A stretch of 64,000 nucleotides of DNA from Nocardioides marmoriginsengisoli (GCF_003725695.1 NZ_RJSE01000007.1:410484-474483); one strand, 5' to 3'. Shown: positions 36,218 to 44,638, counted from the stretch's first letter. Notes: generated by a model not told the origin, from the letters alone. A program made the numbers and translations.

Positions 36218-36856
36218 TCAGATGCGGACGAGGCCGTTCGGGGTCTGGAAGGCGACGGCGACGATGCCCGGCGTCCCGTTCGGGGCGACCCAGTCGACCT
36301 TGACGTCCTCGAGCGGCTGCTCGACCGGAGCGCCGAGCCACTCGGTGACCCGGGCCGGGTCGCCGGCGATCTCCAGGGACTCCAGCGAGATGTTCCCGGT
36401 CGAGCCCGTCGACGGGTGCTCGGCCGAGGCGGTGTCCCACTGGATGAAGTAGGGGAGCTGCGGGTCGGACTGGAGGCCCTTGACGCCCAGCTGCTTCCAG
36501 AGAAGCTCGGTGCCGTCCGGGCGGTGCCGGTTGCCCTTCACCGACTCGCGGCCGAGGCGCTCCTCGAGCGGGGCGAGGTCCTCGACCGAGACGACCCAGC
36601 CCATCCAGCCGCCGCCGAGCTCGGAGCGGGCGCGGACGGCCTGGCCGAACGGGGCCTTGTCCGAGGCCGGGTGGTCCAGCACCTCGACGAGCTCGAGGTA
36701 GGTCCCGTCGGTCAGCGGCAGGATCCGGTTGCGGGTGCCGAACCGCGGGTGCACACCGCCGTCCTGGAACTCCTCGCCCAGCAGGGCGGAGAGGCGTGCG
36801 GCGGTACCGGCGAGACCGTCGGGGCCGGCTGCGAAGACGATGTGGTCGAGGCGCAT
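36218..36856 (-). CDS. VOC/glyoxalase-like domain protein
   Basis: 212 residues matching the long glyoxalase-like (PF13468) type: RLDHIVFAAGPDGLAGTAAR at the start, HPRFGTRNRILPLTDGTYLE, then GGGWMGWVVSVEDL. VOC folds bind a metal for dioxygenase, isomerase or resistance functions; no specific activity can be assigned. It is the upstream partner of the methyltransferase gene. Confidence 0.8.
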   Translation of the reverse strand: MRLDHIVFAAGPDGLAGTAARLSALLGEEFQDGGVHPRFGTRNRILPLTDGTYLELVEVLDHPASDKAPFGQAVRARSELGGGWMGWVVSVEDLAPLEERLGRESVKGNRHRPDGTELLWKQLGVKGLQSDPQLPYFIQWDTASAEHPSTGSTGNISLESLEIAGDPARVTEWLGAPVEQPLEDVKVDWVAPNGTPGIVAVAFQTPNGLVRI

Positions 36857-36907
36857 GGATCGATTCTCACCCCGGCGGGATCTGGGTCACACACCGGGGT
36901 CACCCCC

Positions 36908-36929
36908 AGGGTCGCTCCAGGGTCGCTCC
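36908..36929 (+). repeat. 11-bp tandem repeat AGGGTCGCTCC
   Basis: Two exact copies (36908-36918, 36919-36929). The complement GGAGCGACCCT differs by one base from the repeat at 34327. Confidence 0.6.
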
Positions 36930-36933
36930 ACGC

Positions 36934-37710
36934 TCAGGGCTGAGGCGAAGCCGGGTGCAGCGCCAGCAACGAGCGCGAGCGCAGGTGCCGTTCGCAGGCC
37001 GCGGCCAGGACGTCGTACGCCGGCTGCCCCATCAGGGCGATCAGCTCGGTGGCGTTGGAGAGGTAGACCGGCTCGGCACCGACGTGGGCCTCGGTGTTGC
37101 CCGAGCAGTACCAGTCCAGGTCGTGGCCGCCGGGACCCCAGCCGCGCCGGTCGTACTCGCCGATGCTGATCTCGGAGTACGACGTCCCGTCCTGGCGCTC
37201 GACGTCGCGGAAGGTGCGCCGGATCGGCAGCTGCCAGCAGACGTCGGGCTTGGTCTCCACGAAGTGCACCTCCTCGCGCAGCGCGAGGGCGTGCAGGGCG
37301 CAGCCGTAGCCGCCGGCGAACTCGCGGGAGTTGTGGAAGATGCAGGCCGATCCGGTGCTGCCCTCGACGGCCTTGGTCTTGCGCTCGCCGTCCTCGACCT
37401 CGGTCCACTTCTTCCGGGCGACCTCGCCCTTCTTGTTCAGCGCCTCGTGGCGGCGCTCCCAGAGCGAGTCGTCGAGCTTGTCGACCCAGACCGCCACCCG
37501 CTCCTCGTCCTCGGCGTCGGAGAAGTGCGCCCCCAGGGTGCAGCAGCCCGAGTCCGGCGAGGTCTCGTAGATGCCCTGGCAGCCGTTGCCGAAGATGCAG
37601 GTCCAGTTCGAGGTCAGCCAGGTCAGGTCGCAGCGGTAGACCTGGTCGCCGTCCGCGGGGTCGGCGAATTCCAGCCAGGCACGCGGAAAGACGAGGTCGA
37701 CTTCAGGCAC
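36934..37710 (-). CDS. Conserved Cys-rich protein of unknown function (Rv0495c-like)
   Basis: 258 residues, soluble. Cysteines 27, 38, 44, 56 and 57 ([28 protein letters not shown]) with later Cys and His residues ([20 protein letters not shown]) look like a metal-binding site, reminiscent of YkgJ/DUF3109-type iron-sulfur or zinc proteins. Position next to ppx corresponds to Rv0495c in M. tuberculosis, from memory. The GTG 37710 start fits a leaderless pattern (TAGGGT 6 bases upstream). Function not known. Confidence 0.75.
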   Translation of the reverse strand: MPEVDLVFPRAWLEFADPADGDQVYRCDLTWLTSNWTCIFGNGCQGIYETSPDSGCCTLGAHFSDAEDEERVAVWVDKLDDSLWERRHEALNKKGEVARKKWTEVEDGERKTKAVEGSTGSACIFHNSREFAGGYGCALHALALREEVHFVETKPDVCWQLPIRRTFRDVERQDGTSYSEISIGEYDRRGWGPGGHDLDWYCSGNTEAHVGAEPVYLSNATELIALMGQPAYDVLAAACERHLRSRSLLALHPASPQP

Positions 37711-37716
37711 GAGCGA

Positions 37717-37722
37717 ACCCTA
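37717..37722 (-). promoter_or_regulatory. -10 box of a probable leaderless promoter (Cys-rich protein)
   Basis: TAGGGT on the minus strand ends 6 bases before GTG 37710. It overlaps TACGCT (37721-37726) on the plus strand, a possible -10 for the divergent membrane-protein gene. Confidence 0.4.
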
Positions 37723-37747
37723 CGCTGCCCGTCGCGGCCCGGCAGGC

Positions 37748-38671
37748 ATGATGGATCGCATGGAGGACGGGGACGGCTTCGCGGTGGCGACGGTCAACCC
37801 GCGCGTCCCGATCCTGGCCGGCGGGCTGATCCTGCTGGCGGTGCTCGCGACCTGGCTCTTCGGCCACCTGCCGTGGGTGCTGGACGGGTTCCGGGTCCAC
37901 GACGACGCCCGCGGATCGGCGACCGGCCTGGCCTCGGTCCGGCTCTCCATCCCGTTGATCGCCGGGCAGCTGACGTCGCTGGTCGCGTTCACCGCGATCG
38001 GGTCGATTGGGGCGACGCTGCTGCCGCTGGCGTTCCCGGACCTGCCCCGCGCCCTCGCCGTGGTCCTCTCCGGGCTCACCCTGGCCGTCACCACGCTGAT
38101 CCTCACCCTGACCGCCCGGTCGTCGATCTCGACTCACGCGGCGGATGCCTTCGCCGGCGACGAGCGCGTCCTCGACGGACTCGTGGCCGGGGTCCTGCTG
38201 GTGACCGCCGCGGCCGGGTTCCTCGGCTGCCTGGCGTCGTTCCAGATCGGGCTACTGCCGCTCGCCACCGCTGTCGTGGTCGGCCAGCTGCCGGTGTGGT
38301 TCGGGGCGCTCGGTGCGGACGCCGACCTGACCAGGCTGCTGTCCCGGCTGGGCGCGCTGGTCCTGCTCGCCGCCGCCTTCGTGATCTCGGTACGACGCTC
38401 GGCCGGCTGGATCGTGCTGTGGCCGGTCGCGCTGGCGATCGTCTGGATCGCGACGCCGCTGCGGATCGCGACCAGCGGGATGCAGGACCGGTTGCGCCCG
38501 GGGGCGGGGCTGAACGAGGACAACCTCTCCGACGTCTTCGCGCACGGACGCGAGCTCTTCCGGGTGTCGTTCTGGGAGGCGCCCCAAGCCTGGTGGCCGG
38601 GGGTGGTGGCGGCCGGGATCGCCGTGGTCTGGCTGCTGGTGGTGCGCCGCCGCACCCTGCCCCACCGGTAA
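37748..38671 (+). CDS. Multi-pass membrane protein of unknown function
   Basis: Up to 307 residues with about seven or eight hydrophobic spans (for example LAGGLILLAVLATWLFGHL, LLVTAAAGFLGCLASFQIGL, WWPGVVAAGIAVVWLLVV). No family motif recognised. Three in-frame ATGs (37748, 37751, 37760) are possible starts. Its TAA stop is part of the -10 box of the downstream ppx gene. Confidence 0.7.
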   Translation: MMDRMEDGDGFAVATVNPRVPILAGGLILLAVLATWLFGHLPWVLDGFRVHDDARGSATGLASVRLSIPLIAGQLTSLVAFTAIGSIGATLLPLAFPDLPRALAVVLSGLTLAVTTLILTLTARSSISTHAADAFAGDERVLDGLVAGVLLVTAAAGFLGCLASFQIGLLPLATAVVVGQLPVWFGALGADADLTRLLSRLGALVLLAAAFVISVRRSAGWIVLWPVALAIVWIATPLRIATSGMQDRLRPGAGLNEDNLSDVFAHGRELFRVSFWEAPQAWWPGVVAAGIAVVWLLVVRRRTLPHR

Positions 38672-38674
38672 CCT
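38669..38674 (+). promoter_or_regulatory. -10 box overlapping a stop codon; leaderless ppx promoter
   Basis: TAACCT contains the TAA stop of the membrane-protein gene and ends 6 bases before the ppx ATG. No ribosome-binding site is present. Confidence 0.5.
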
Positions 38675-38680
38675 CGACGT

Positions 38681-39622
38681 ATGCGGCTAGGCGTGCTCGA
38701 CATCGGTTCCAACACGGGACACCTCCTCGTCGTGGACGCGCACGCCGGCGCCGCGCCGATGCCGGCGTCCTCGTACAAGGAGCCGCTGCGCCTGGCCGAG
38801 CACCTCGACGAGGACGGCGCGGTCACCCGGCGCGGAATCGATGCGCTGACCGAGTTCGTCGGCAACGCGCTGGACCTGGCCGAGGACAAGGGCTGCGAGG
38901 AGATCTACGCCTTCGCCACCTCTGCGGTTCGCGACTCGGTCAACGCCGACGCCGTGCTGGAGCACGTCCGCGAGCACACCGGCGCGGTGATCCGGGTGCT
39001 CGCCGGCGAGGACGAGGCCCGGCTGACCTTCCTCGCCGTACGACGCTGGTTCGGGTGGTCCTCGGGCCGCCTGGGCGTCTTCGACATCGGCGGCGGGTCC
39101 CTGGAGATCGCCGCCGGATCGGCCGAGGCGCCCGACGCGGCCTGGTCGTTGCCGCTCGGAGCCGGCCGGCTCACGCGCACCTGGTTCCGGGACGGCAGTC
39201 CGGGCGAGGACTCGTTGCGGGAGCTGCGCCGTACGATCCGCGCCGACATCGCCCGCGACGCCGGCACCCTGATCCGCGGCGGCGCGCTCGACCACGCGGT
39301 CGCCACCTCGAAGACGTTCCGGTCGCTCTCCCGGATCTGCGGTGCCGCGCCGTCCAGCGAGGGCCTCTTCGTCCGGCGGATGCTGCCGGCCGACGTCCTG
39401 GAGAGCTGGCTGCCGAAGCTGGTCGAGATGAGCACCGAGGAGATCGCCGAGCTGCCGGGGGTCTCGCCGGACCGCGCGCACCAGGTGGTGGCCGGTGCCT
39501 TCGTGGCCTCCGCGGTCCTCGACATCTTCGACCTCCCCGAGCTGGAGATCTGCCCCTGGGCGCTGCGCGAGGGGATCATCCTGGATCGTCTCGACAAGCT
39601 CAGCGTCCTGGGTGACGCGTGA
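38681..39622 (+). CDS. ppx: Ppx/GppA-family exopolyphosphatase
   Basis: 313 residues of the ASKHA-fold exopolyphosphatase/guanosine pentaphosphatase family, acting on polyphosphate or pppGpp. Motifs: [53 protein letters not shown] and [16 protein letters not shown]. The short length matches the mycobacterial Ppx1/Ppx2 type (Rv0496) without the extra C-terminal domains. The stop overlaps the next gene's GTG. Confidence 0.92.
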   Translation: MRLGVLDIGSNTGHLLVVDAHAGAAPMPASSYKEPLRLAEHLDEDGAVTRRGIDALTEFVGNALDLAEDKGCEEIYAFATSAVRDSVNADAVLEHVREHTGAVIRVLAGEDEARLTFLAVRRWFGWSSGRLGVFDIGGGSLEIAAGSAEAPDAAWSLPLGAGRLTRTWFRDGSPGEDSLRELRRTIRADIARDAGTLIRGGALDHAVATSKTFRSLSRICGAAPSSEGLFVRRMLPADVLESWLPKLVEMSTEEIAELPGVSPDRAHQVVAGAFVASAVLDIFDLPELEICPWALREGIILDRLDKLSVLGDA

Positions 39623-40416
39623 GCTCTCCGCTCTTCGCCCTGTCGACGGCCTCGGTCTACCCCGAGTCGGTGGCGGACGGGTTCGCCTACGCGTCCTCGC
39701 TCGGCTACGACGCGGTCGAGGTGATGGTGAGCATCGACGCGATCAGCCAGGACGCCGGCAAGGTCCGGAAGCTGCGCGACTACTACGAGGTCCCGGTCTG
39801 CGCGGTGCACGCGCCGTGCCTGCTGATCACCCAGCGGGTCTGGGGGACCGACCCGTGGGCCAAGCTGGAGCGCAGTGCCGAGATGGCGCACGAGCTCGAC
39901 GCCGACGTGGTCGTCGTGCACCCGCCGTTCCGGTGGCAGAAGGAGTACGCCGCCGGGTTCGTCGAGGGCATCGCCGACCTGGAGGAGCGCACCGGGATCG
40001 CGTTCGCGGTCGAGAACATGTACCCGTGGCGGGCGACCTCGCGCCGCGAGATGGACGTCTACCAACCGCACTGGGACCCCAGTCGCGAGGACTACGCCAA
40101 CACCACCATCGACCTCTCGCACGCCGCCACCGCGCACTCGGACCCGCTGGAGATGGCGAAGCGCCTGGGGGGCCGGCTCCGGCACATCCACATGACCGAC
40201 GGCAGCGGGTCGGCGAAGGACGAGCACCTGGTGCCCGGTCGCGGCACCCAGCCGTGCGGCGAGCTGCTGGAGTACCTCGCCGAGCAGGACTTCACCGGGC
40301 ACATCGTGATGGAGATCAACACCCGCCGGGCCGGCACCAAGGAGGCCCGCGAGGCCGACCTGCTGGCGTCGCTCGCGTTCGGGCGGTTGCACTACGCGAC
40401 GGAGTCGCGAGCATGA
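39619..40416 (+). CDS. Sugar phosphate isomerase/epimerase-like TIM-barrel protein
   Basis: 265 residues of the xylose-isomerase-like AP-endonuclease-2 fold (Rv0498-like by position). Metal-ligand-type segments: [61 protein letters not shown] and [13 protein letters not shown]. Reaction unknown. GTG start overlaps the ppx stop (GTGA). The last codons ACGGAGTCGCGAGCATGA are the first unit of the 29-bp tandem array that runs to the TetR gene. Confidence 0.85.
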   Translation: MSSPLFALSTASVYPESVADGFAYASSLGYDAVEVMVSIDAISQDAGKVRKLRDYYEVPVCAVHAPCLLITQRVWGTDPWAKLERSAEMAHELDADVVVVHPPFRWQKEYAAGFVEGIADLEERTGIAFAVENMYPWRATSRREMDVYQPHWDPSREDYANTTIDLSHAATAHSDPLEMAKRLGGRLRHIHMTDGSGSAKDEHLVPGRGTQPCGELLEYLAEQDFTGHIVMEINTRRAGTKEAREADLLASLAFGRLHYATESRA

Positions 40417-40499
40417 GGCTCCGCGCGACGGAGTCGCGAGCATGAGGCCCAGCGCGACGGAGTCGCGAGCATGAGACCCAGCGCGACGGAGTCGCGAGC
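40396..40499 (+). repeat. 29-bp tandem array (4 units) forming a chain of overlapping mini-ORFs
   Basis: Units begin at 40396, 40425, 40454 and 40483 with exactly 29-bp spacing; the core is GCGACGGAGTCGCGAGCATG with an internal GCGAC/GTCGC inverted repeat. Mini-ORFs 40413-40445, 40442-40474 and 40471-40503 (10 codons each, MR(L/P)(R/S)ATESRA) start inside the previous stop as ATGA. The last stop overlaps the TetR GTG as GTGA. The array therefore connects the isomerase and TetR genes with four 4-base stop/start overlaps. Confidence 0.85.
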
Positions 40500-41096
40500 G
40501 TGACGACCTCCCGTGGACGACGTCCGGGATCGCCGGACACCCGGGCCGCGATCCTGGAGTCGGCCAGGACGCTCTTCGCCGCCCGGGGATTCGCGGCCAC
40601 GTCGCTGCGCTCGATCGCGTCGGCGGCCGGCGTCGACCCGGCCCTGGTGCACCACTACTTCGGCGGCAAGGACGATCTCTTCGTCGCTGCCCTGTCGCTG
40701 CCGATCGATCCGCGTGCGGTGTTCGCGCAGTTCGCCGCGGGCGAGGTCGAGGACGCCGGGGAGCGGCTGGTGCGCGGGTTCCTCTCGGTCTGGGACGACC
40801 CGGAGCTGCAGCCCTCGATGGTGGGGTTCGCTCGCGGCCTGATCGAGCCGTCCGCCACCGAGATGATCCGCCACGGCTTCCTCCGGGTGGTGATCTGGCC
40901 GCTGGGCGACGCGCTCGGGATCGACGAGCCCGGGCGCCGGATGCCCCTGGTCGCCAGCCAGATGATCGGGCTGGTGATGCTGCGCTACCTGATCGCGGTG
41001 GAGCCGCTGGCCTCGATGCCGCCCGACGACGTGGTCGCGATCTACGCCCCGACGATCCAGCGCTACCTGACCGGGGACCTGCCGCCCTTGCCCTGA
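40500..41096 (+). CDS. TetR-family regulator
   Basis: 198 residues. N-terminal helix-turn-helix: RAAILESARTLFAARGFAAT then LRSIASAAGVDPALVHHYFG with the KDDLF turn typical of TetR. The ligand domain (about 65-198) is helical and contains a TetR_C-like MVGFARGLIEPSATEM. It lies 26 bases before the ABC transporter genes, whose start is covered by a 20-bp palindrome, the probable operator. GTG start overlaps the end of the 29-bp array. Confidence 0.92.
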   Translation: MTTSRGRRPGSPDTRAAILESARTLFAARGFAATSLRSIASAAGVDPALVHHYFGGKDDLFVAALSLPIDPRAVFAQFAAGEVEDAGERLVRGFLSVWDDPELQPSMVGFARGLIEPSATEMIRHGFLRVVIWPLGDALGIDEPGRRMPLVASQMIGLVMLRYLIAVEPLASMPPDDVVAIYAPTIQRYLTGDLPPLP

Positions 41097-41112
41097 CCCG
41101 CCGGCGGTGGCA

Positions 41113-41132
41113 TATTCATCACATGATGAATA
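41113..41132. promoter_or_regulatory. 20-bp palindromic operator covering the exporter start codon
   Basis: TATTCATCACATGATGAATA is a perfect palindrome (9-bp arms, 2-base centre) in a short AT-rich island. It overlaps the likely -10 (CATATT, 41111-41116) and the ATG at 41123. A dimeric TetR regulator bound here would block the promoter. Confidence 0.7.
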
Positions 41133-41845
41133 AAGGTGTCGACGTCACCTCCCTCCGGGTCGTCCGCGGCGGTCGCCTGGTGCTGGACGACCTGACCTTC
41201 GAGGTCGCCGCCGGCCAGGTGACCGGGCTGCTCGGACCGTCGGGGTGCGGCAAGTCCACGCTGATGCGGGCGATCGTCGGCGTGCAGCGGATCACGGCGG
41301 GCACGGTCAGGGTCTTCGGCGAGCCGGCCGGGAGCGCGTCGCTGCGCCGCCGGATCGGCTACGTCACCCAGGCGCCGAGCGTGTACGACGACCTGACCGT
41401 CGCCGAGAACCTCGCCTTCTTCGCCCGGGTGCTCGGGGTCGGCGCCGACCGGGTCGAGGAGTGCGTGCGGCTGGTCGACCTGGTGGAGCAGCGCTCGCAG
41501 GTGGTCGGCCGGCTCTCCGGTGGTCAGCGCTCCCGGGTCTCGCTCGCGGTCGCGATGCTCGGCGACCCGGCGCTGATCGTGCTGGACGAGCCGACCGTCG
41601 GGCTGGACCCGGTGCTGCGCAAGGACCTCTGGGAGACCTTCCACCGGCTGGCTGCGGAGGGCGCGGCCGTCTTCGTCTCCAGCCACGTGATGGACGAGGC
41701 GAACCGCTGCGACCGGCTGCTGCTGATGCGGGACGGCCGGGTGATCGCCGACGACAGTCCGGCCGCGCTGCTCGAACGCACCGGGGCCGCGGACATCGAG
41801 ACCGCCTTCCTCGACATCGTGGCCGCGGCCGAGGTGGACCGGTGA
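41123..41845 (+). CDS. ABC exporter ATPase subunit
   Basis: 240 residues of the drug/daunorubicin-type ABC-2 ATPase. Walker A GLLGPSGCGKSTLMRAI, Q-loop YVTQAPSVYDDLTVAENL, signature RLSGGQRSRVSLAVA, Walker B PALIVLDEPTVGLDPV and H-loop VFVSSHVMDEA. ATG 41123 has no ribosome-binding site and a -10 6 bases upstream, so the mRNA is probably leaderless. Stop overlaps the permease GTG. Substrate unknown; the TetR neighbour suggests ligand-induced export. Confidence 0.93.
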   Translation: MMNKGVDVTSLRVVRGGRLVLDDLTFEVAAGQVTGLLGPSGCGKSTLMRAIVGVQRITAGTVRVFGEPAGSASLRRRIGYVTQAPSVYDDLTVAENLAFFARVLGVGADRVEECVRLVDLVEQRSQVVGRLSGGQRSRVSLAVAMLGDPALIVLDEPTVGLDPVLRKDLWETFHRLAAEGAAVFVSSHVMDEANRCDRLLLMRDGRVIADDSPAALLERTGAADIETAFLDIVAAAEVDR

Positions 41846-42576
41846 ACGCCCGGACGACGCTGGCCGTCGCCGGCCGGGTGCTGATCCAGCTGCGCCGGGA
41901 CCGCCGTACGTCGGCGATGCTGCTGGTGCTGCCGTGCGCGGTGATGACCCTGCTGTGGTGGATGTTCGAGGACCTGCCCGGTGCCGGGTTCTCGGCGCTC
42001 GCGCCGGCGCTGCTGGCGCTGATCCCGTTCATCGTGATGTTCCTGGTGACGTCGGTGACGACGCTGCGGGAGCGCACCTCGGGGACCCTCGAGCGGCTGC
42101 TCGCGATGCCGCTGGGCAAGGGCGACTTCCTCGGCGGCTACGCCCTCGCCTTCGGAGCCGTGGCGACGGTCCAGTCCGCGCTCGCGGTCGGCGTCTCGAC
42201 GCTCTTCCTCGACCTGGACGTGGCCGGCCCGACCTGGCTGCTGCTGGTGGTCGCCGTCCTGGACGCGGTCCTCGGCTCGGCGCTCGGACTGTTCGTCTCG
42301 GCGTTCGCGCGCACCGAGTTCCAGGCCGTCCAGTTCATGCCGGCCCTGGTGGTGCCGCAGATCCTGCTCTGCGGCCTGTTCGTCGACCGGTCGGTGCTGC
42401 CGGGGTTCCTCGAGGTGATCTCGAACTGCCTGCCGCTCTCCTACGCGGTGGACGCGATGACGAAGGTGTCCGAGGACTCGGATCCGCAGATCCTCGGCGA
42501 CCTGGGGCTGGTGGGCGGGTTCGCGGTCGCGGCGCTGGTGCTGGGGGCGCTGACCCTGCGGCGGCAGTCCGAGTGA
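41842..42576 (+). CDS. ABC-2 type exporter permease
   Basis: 244 residues with six predicted membrane helices (SAMLLVLPCAVMTLLWWMF, ALLALIPFIVMFLVTSVTT, WLLLVVAVLDAVLGSALGLF, LGDLGLVGGFAVAALVLGAL and others). TTLRERTSGTLERLLAMPLG is the ABC-2 family loop preceding transmembrane helix 3. GTG overlaps the ATPase stop, so the subunits are coupled. The 77-bp hairpin array starts 9 bases after its stop. Confidence 0.92.
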   Translation: MNARTTLAVAGRVLIQLRRDRRTSAMLLVLPCAVMTLLWWMFEDLPGAGFSALAPALLALIPFIVMFLVTSVTTLRERTSGTLERLLAMPLGKGDFLGGYALAFGAVATVQSALAVGVSTLFLDLDVAGPTWLLLVVAVLDAVLGSALGLFVSAFARTEFQAVQFMPALVVPQILLCGLFVDRSVLPGFLEVISNCLPLSYAVDAMTKVSEDSDPQILGDLGLVGGFAVAALVLGALTLRRQSE

Positions 42577-42585
42577 CCCGTGATC

Positions 42586-42823
42586 GTCGCGTGGTCGTCG
42601 CTGCGCTCCTCGGCGCTCCTCGCTACGCACACCTACGAGCAAGCTCGAGGTGCGCTCCGCTCGTCGCGTGATCGTCGCTGCGCTCCTCAACGCTCCTCGC
42701 TACGCACACTCACGAGCAAGCTCGGAGTGTGCTCCGCTCGTCGCGTGGTCGTCGCTGCGCTCCTCGGCGCTCCTCGCTACGCACACCTACGAGCAAGCTC
42801 GAGGTGTGCTCCGCTCGTCGCGT
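42586..42823 (+). repeat. 3 x 77-bp tandem array with conserved hairpins
   Basis: Units start at 42586, 42663 and 42740, each exactly 77 bp, with GTCGCGT of a fourth at 42817. Each unit contains a hairpin: GCACACCT-A-CGAG, loop CAAG, CTCG-AGGTGTGC (copy 3). Copy 2 reads GCACACTC-A-CGAG, CAAG, CTCG-GAGTGTGC, so two neighbouring base pairs are swapped on both arms and pairing is kept. Copy 1 has one A/C mismatch. The array fills most of the 301-base gap between the permease and proline dehydrogenase; no gene is seen in it. Confidence 0.9.
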
Positions 42824-42877
42824 AACGTGGGGTGGGCGGCACAACGAGGTGCTGCGAGAGTCACCCAGGAGAATCCA

Positions 42878-43807
42878 TTGCTACGCCAGGGTTTGTTGCT
42901 GCTCGCCAAGAGCCGACAGGTCAAGGAGCTCGTCACCCGGCTGCCGGTGAGCAGCGGGATCGTCTCGCGCTACGTGCCGGGGGAGCGGATCGCCGAGGTC
43001 GTCGCCGCTACCCGGACCCTCGCCGAGGACGGCCGGCTGATCACCATCGACTTCCTCGGCGAGGACACCACCGACGAGGACCAGGCCGAGGCGACGGTCA
43101 CGGCGTACCTCGACCTGCTGGAGGCGCTCTCGGCCGAGGGGCTCTCCCGGAATGCCGAGGTGAGCGTCAAGCTCAGCGCGATCGGGCAGGCGCTGCCCGA
43201 GGTCGGCGTGAAGCTCAGCCTGGAGAACGCCCGCCGGATCTGCCGGGCCGCGCGCAACACCGGGACGACGGTCACCCTCGACATGGAGGACCACACCACC
43301 ACCGACCAGACGCTGGAGACGCTGCGCGAGCTGCGCAAGGACTTTCCGGAGACGGGCGCGGTCGTCCAGGCCTACCTGCGCCGGACCGAGGACGACTGCC
43401 GTGCGCTCGCCTTCGAGGGGTCGAGGGTGCGGCTCTGCAAGGGCGCGTACAACGAGCCGGAGACGGTCGCGTTCGTCGACCGCCACGAGGTCGACAAGTC
43501 CTACGTGCGCTGCCTCAAGGTGCTGATGGCGGGCCAGGGCTACCCGATGGTCGCCACCCACGATCCGCGGATGATCAAGATCGCCGGCGCGCTGGCGACC
43601 CGGTTCGACCGGGCGCCGGGGAGCTACGAGTACCAGATGCTGTTCGGGATCCGCACCGAGGAGCAGAAGCGCCTCGCGGCAGCCGGGGAGCGGATGCGGG
43701 TCTACGTGCCGTTCGGGGCCGAGTGGTACGGCTACCTGATGAGAAGGCTCGCCGAGCGCCCCGCGAACCTGACATTCTTCCTGCGTTCGCTGTTGTCCCA
43801 GAAGTAG
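42878..43807 (+). CDS. Proline dehydrogenase
   Basis: Monofunctional FAD enzyme (309 residues) oxidising proline to pyrroline-5-carboxylate at the membrane. Barrel motifs: EVSVKLSAIGQALPE, VTLDMEDHTTTDQTLE, VVQAYLRRTEDD, RLCKGAYNEPETVAF, MVATHDPRMI, YEYQMLFGIR and the closing YVPFGAEWYGYLMRRLAERP. AGGAG lies 6 bases before TTG 42878, the chosen start; the frame stays open upstream through the 77-bp repeats, but that part is repeat sequence. No P5C dehydrogenase gene is adjacent. Confidence 0.93.
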   Translation: MLRQGLLLLAKSRQVKELVTRLPVSSGIVSRYVPGERIAEVVAATRTLAEDGRLITIDFLGEDTTDEDQAEATVTAYLDLLEALSAEGLSRNAEVSVKLSAIGQALPEVGVKLSLENARRICRAARNTGTTVTLDMEDHTTTDQTLETLRELRKDFPETGAVVQAYLRRTEDDCRALAFEGSRVRLCKGAYNEPETVAFVDRHEVDKSYVRCLKVLMAGQGYPMVATHDPRMIKIAGALATRFDRAPGSYEYQMLFGIRTEEQKRLAAAGERMRVYVPFGAEWYGYLMRRLAERPANLTFFLRSLLSQK

Positions 43808-43832
43808 GTCCAGAAGTAACGGAGGAGTCGCG

Positions 43833-44633
43833 ATGTCTGTCGCCATCATCGGTGCCGGCGTGATGGGGGAGACCCTGCTGTCCGGCCTGATCCGCGCGGG
43901 TCGCGACGCCGCCGACCTGGTGGTCGGGGAGAAGCGGACGGACCGTGCCGAGGAGCTCCGCGACCGCTACGGGGTGGACGTCGTCTCGAACGTCGAGGCG
44001 GCCAAGGCCGAGACCGTCGTGCTGGTCGTCAAGCCCCAGGACATGACCGAGGTGCTGGGCGAGATCGCGCCGCACCTGCGTCCGGGCCAGCTGCTGGTCT
44101 CGCTGGCCGCCGGCATCACCACGGCGCTGATCGAGAAGCACATCCCGGACGGCGTCGCCGTGGTCCGGGTGATGCCGAACACCCCGGCGCTGGTCGACGA
44201 GGGGATGGCCGCGATCTCGGCCGGATCGCACTGCGACGAGGCGCACCTGGAGATCGCCGAGGGCCTGCTCGCGGCGACCGGACGCGTCGTCCGGGTGCCG
44301 GAGAAGCAGCAGGACGCGGTCACCGCGATCTCCGGCTCCGGCCCCGCGTACCTGTTCTTCGTCGTCGAGTCGATGATCGAGGCCGGCGTGCACCTGGGGC
44401 TGCCGCGGACCACCGCCACCGAGCTGGTGGTCCAGACCGTCGTCGGCTCGGCGAAGCTGCTCCGCGAGACCGGGACGCACCCGACGGTGCTGCGCGAGCA
44501 GGTCACCTCGCCCGGCGGTACCACCGCGGCAGCGATCCGGGAGCTCGAGGACCACAAGGTCCGGGCCGCGTTCATCACCGCGATGGAGGCGGCGCGCGAC
44601 CGGTCGCGGTCGCTGGCCGAGGGGCTGGACTGA
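43833..44633 (+). CDS. proC: Pyrroline-5-carboxylate reductase
   Basis: NADPH-dependent last step of proline synthesis. 266 residues: Rossmann loop SVAIIGAGVMGETLLSGLIR, VLVVKPQDMTEVLGEI, VRVMPNTPALVDEGM, and the C-terminal signature REQVTSPGGTTAAAIRELED. GGAGG precedes the ATG. It lies 25 bases after proline dehydrogenase, which runs the opposite flux. Confidence 0.96.
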   Translation: MSVAIIGAGVMGETLLSGLIRAGRDAADLVVGEKRTDRAEELRDRYGVDVVSNVEAAKAETVVLVVKPQDMTEVLGEIAPHLRPGQLLVSLAAGITTALIEKHIPDGVAVVRVMPNTPALVDEGMAAISAGSHCDEAHLEIAEGLLAATGRVVRVPEKQQDAVTAISGSGPAYLFFVVESMIEAGVHLGLPRTTATELVVQTVVGSAKLLRETGTHPTVLREQVTSPGGTTAAAIRELEDHKVRAAFITAMEAARDRSRSLAEGLD

Positions 44634-44638
44634 CCGCG

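Noticed and set aside
42650..42877. Upstream extension of the proline dehydrogenase frame through the 77-bp repeats
   Set aside because: The extra residues are translated repeat; AGGAG-N6-TTG at 42878 gives the family-length protein.
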